Positions 7,174-8,221 of a DNA stretch of 8,221 bases are shown piece after piece; the first letter of the stretch is position 1; each line of letters starts with the position of its first letter. A program made the position numbers and the translations under genes. Under the pieces are notes generated by a model. That model worked only from the letters and a program-made list of their open reading frames with translations, ran no database searches and was not told where the DNA came from. This DNA comes from Bacteroidota bacterium (lineage in GTDB: Bacteria; Bacteroidota; Bacteroidia; UKL13-3). Location: NCBI GenBank assembly GCA_018883485.1, contig VEQB01000086.1:1-8221 (forward strand), given 5' to 3'.

Positions 7174-7456
7174 ATGAAGCACAAATTACTGTTCTTGGTT
7201 TTCCCTTTATCCTTTACTTTTTGTTTTAATTGCTTGGCTCAAAATAAATCTAAGCGAACTATGGGTTTTGGATTTGGGTATGGGTATGCCAGAATTGGAA
7301 TTGTATTTTAAGAAAACAGGATTCTCTATTTACACCAACTATATGGTAGGATTAACAGAATCTAAAATTACGAATTTGACGGGCAATACAATTGGAAATT
7401 ATGGGTTTAAACCCAATACTTTTAGCATTGGCTTAAGGTATAATTTCTTAAAGTAA
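7174..7456 (+). pseudogene. Small outer-membrane beta-barrel-like gene, frameshifted
   Basis: Two overlapping frames look like halves of one outer-membrane protein. The first (7174-7311) encodes 45 residues: a signal peptide ending C-L-A-Q (about 1-23), then a Gly/aromatic strand (GFGFGYGYARIGIVF), and stops at TAA 7309-7311. The second frame continues from about 7303 to TAA 7454-7456 with FKKTGFSIYTNYMVGL and ends in NTFSIGLRYNFLK, a typical C-terminal barrel strand. Removing one base (or adding two) near 7300-7310 joins them into about 94 residues. Barrel proteins of this kind are usually 150-220 residues, so an internal deletion may have occurred as well. The weak AAAGG 7-8 bases before the ATG could be a ribosome binding site. 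It may alternatively be a sequencing error in an intact small gene. An ATG-less start at 7123 would lie in the terminator and is rejected. Confidence 0.55.
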
Positions 7457-7483
7457 AGGCTTATTGCCCTTTACTAACTTTTT
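7452..7483 (+). terminator. Hairpin at the convergent gene ends, probable terminator
   Basis: AGTAAAGG (7452-7459) pairs perfectly with CCTTTACT (7468-7475) around an eight-base loop, and AAC plus five T follow (7479-7483). The hairpin covers the stop codons of both the barrel gene and the convergent protease. The T run favours plus-strand termination. On the minus strand the flanking sequence has only a short T run, so action in that direction is doubtful. Confidence 0.45.
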
Positions 7484-8221
7484 CGGCCAACACTAGCGCT
7501 GCATAAGCATTTACAATGCCACCAGTTCTGCTAATTTTAGCGAGTTTAGCTTTTTTCTTGGTACCTGGTATTACAATTTTTTCTTTGCAAGGAATCGCAC
7601 TTTCTAAAATGATTTTTTTAGTTTGCTCTGCCGTTAATGTAGGGAAGTTTTGGCGTATTAAGGCTGCTACTCCAGCCACCATAGGCGCGGCCATACTGGT
7701 GCCATTAAAGCTAGCATATTTGCTTTCTGGAATACAAGAATAAACATCTACGCCTGGTGCAAATACATCTACATGGGTTATGCCATAGTTAGAAAAACTA
7801 CCAATTCTTTTCTTACCTTCTCCAGCACTCATAGCGCCTACTTCTATCCAATGGCTATAATTTTCTTTTCTATCTTTTATATAACCTTCTGGGAAAAACA
7901 ATTCAGTTTCTAAGTTGGCTGCATCGTTTCCTGCAGCATGTATTAGCAAAACATCTTTAGTTTTAGCATAAGCAATAGCTTCTTGCACTACGCCTGCATA
8001 TGGAGAAATCTTTTTCCCGAAACTCATGTTTACCACCTTTGCGCCATTGTCTGCTGCATAGCGTATGGCATTGGCAACGTCTTTATCTCTTTCATCACCA
8101 TCTGGCACGCAGCGAATGGTCATTATTTCTGCCATTTGGCAAATGCCCGAAATGCCTAACTCGTTGTTTCTGTCTGCCGCAATAATACCTGCAACATGAG
8201 TTCCATGCTCTGCTTTAGGGC
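7461..8221 (-). CDS. Subtilisin-like serine protease (S8), C-terminal part; N-terminus outside window
   Basis: This is the catalytic portion of a subtilase that hydrolyses peptide bonds. The frame is open to the right edge: upstream of the first ATG (8133-8135) it continues with the catalytic-His motif E-H-G-T-H-V-A-G-I-I-A-A (active His codon 8205-8207). It then shows K-V-V-N-M-S-F-G, the oxyanion Asn in HAAGN (codon 7926-7928), a D-V-F-A-P-G strand, and the nucleophile Ser in NGTSMAAP (codon 7695-7697). The catalytic Asp and signal peptide must lie beyond base 8221. The end (GGIVNAYAALVLAEKVSKGQ) closes shortly after the catalytic domain, so there is no T9SS sorting domain or P-domain. It is probably a periplasmic or surface housekeeping subtilase as in many Bacteroidota. 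The TAA at 7461-7463 lies four bases from the convergent barrel gene. Confidence 0.95.
   Translation of the reverse strand, partial: PKAEHGTHVAGIIAADRNNELGISGICQMAEIMTIRCVPDGDERDKDVANAIRYAADNGAKVVNMSFGKKISPYAGVVQEAIAYAKTKDVLLIHAAGNDAANLETELFFPEGYIKDRKENYSHWIEVGAMSAGEGKKRIGSFSNYGITHVDVFAPGVDVYSCIPESKYASFNGTSMAAPMVAGVAALIRQNFPTLTAEQTKKIILESAIPCKEKIVIPGTKKKAKLAKISRTGGIVNAYAALVLAEKVSKGQ

Noticed and set aside
8000..8185. Plus-strand 61-residue open frame
   Set aside because: It is antisense to the catalytic-His region of the subtilase, which continues in frame to the window edge.

Overview
The window looks like chromosomal DNA from a member of the Bacteroidota. The evidence is its AT-rich composition, a type IX secretion (T9SS) type A sorting domain, a SusC-style TonB-dependent receptor with an N-terminal carboxypeptidase-regulatory-like domain, and promoter-like elements of the Bacteroidota form TAnnTTTG. 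Shine-Dalgarno sequences are weak or absent, as is usual in this phylum. I cannot name the genus. No tRNA, rRNA, CRISPR array, insertion sequence or phage gene is visible, and no gene-free stretch exceeds 300 bases. The longest is the 235-base divergent spacer at 3793-4027.

Left part, minus strand (3792 down to the left edge): a tight three-gene operon. In transcription order it encodes a secreted HmuY-related protein with a T9SS sorting domain (2560-3792), a TonB-dependent outer-membrane receptor (266-2548), and a HmuY-family lipoprotein (from 269 towards base 1). The spacing is 11 bases and then a 4-base overlap. The layout resembles haem-acquisition operons of the hmuYR type: surface haem-binding proteins hand ligand to a TonB-energised receptor. 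Two details stand out. Both downstream genes appear to start at TTG. The lipoprotein frame is cut by an in-frame TGA, although family-like sequence continues past it to the window edge.

Middle part: a PaaJ/PcaF-type thiolase (4028-5224, plus strand) and a short-chain dehydrogenase/reductase (5221-5967, minus strand) converge so closely that their stop codons overlap. Both are soluble enzymes that could act on acyl-CoA or related substrates, but they are not co-transcribed.

Right part: a secreted WG-repeat-like protein (6105-7049) ends in a strong intrinsic terminator. It is followed by a small outer-membrane beta-barrel-like gene broken by a frameshift (7174-7456). A subtilisin-like serine protease (7461 to the right edge, minus strand) converges on it, and its N-terminal part lies outside the window.

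The only multi-gene functional unit is the presumed haem-uptake operon. I see no clearly unprecedented system. The points most worth checking are the interrupted hmuY-like gene, the duplicated HmuY-like architecture fused to a T9SS signal, and the frameshifted barrel gene.
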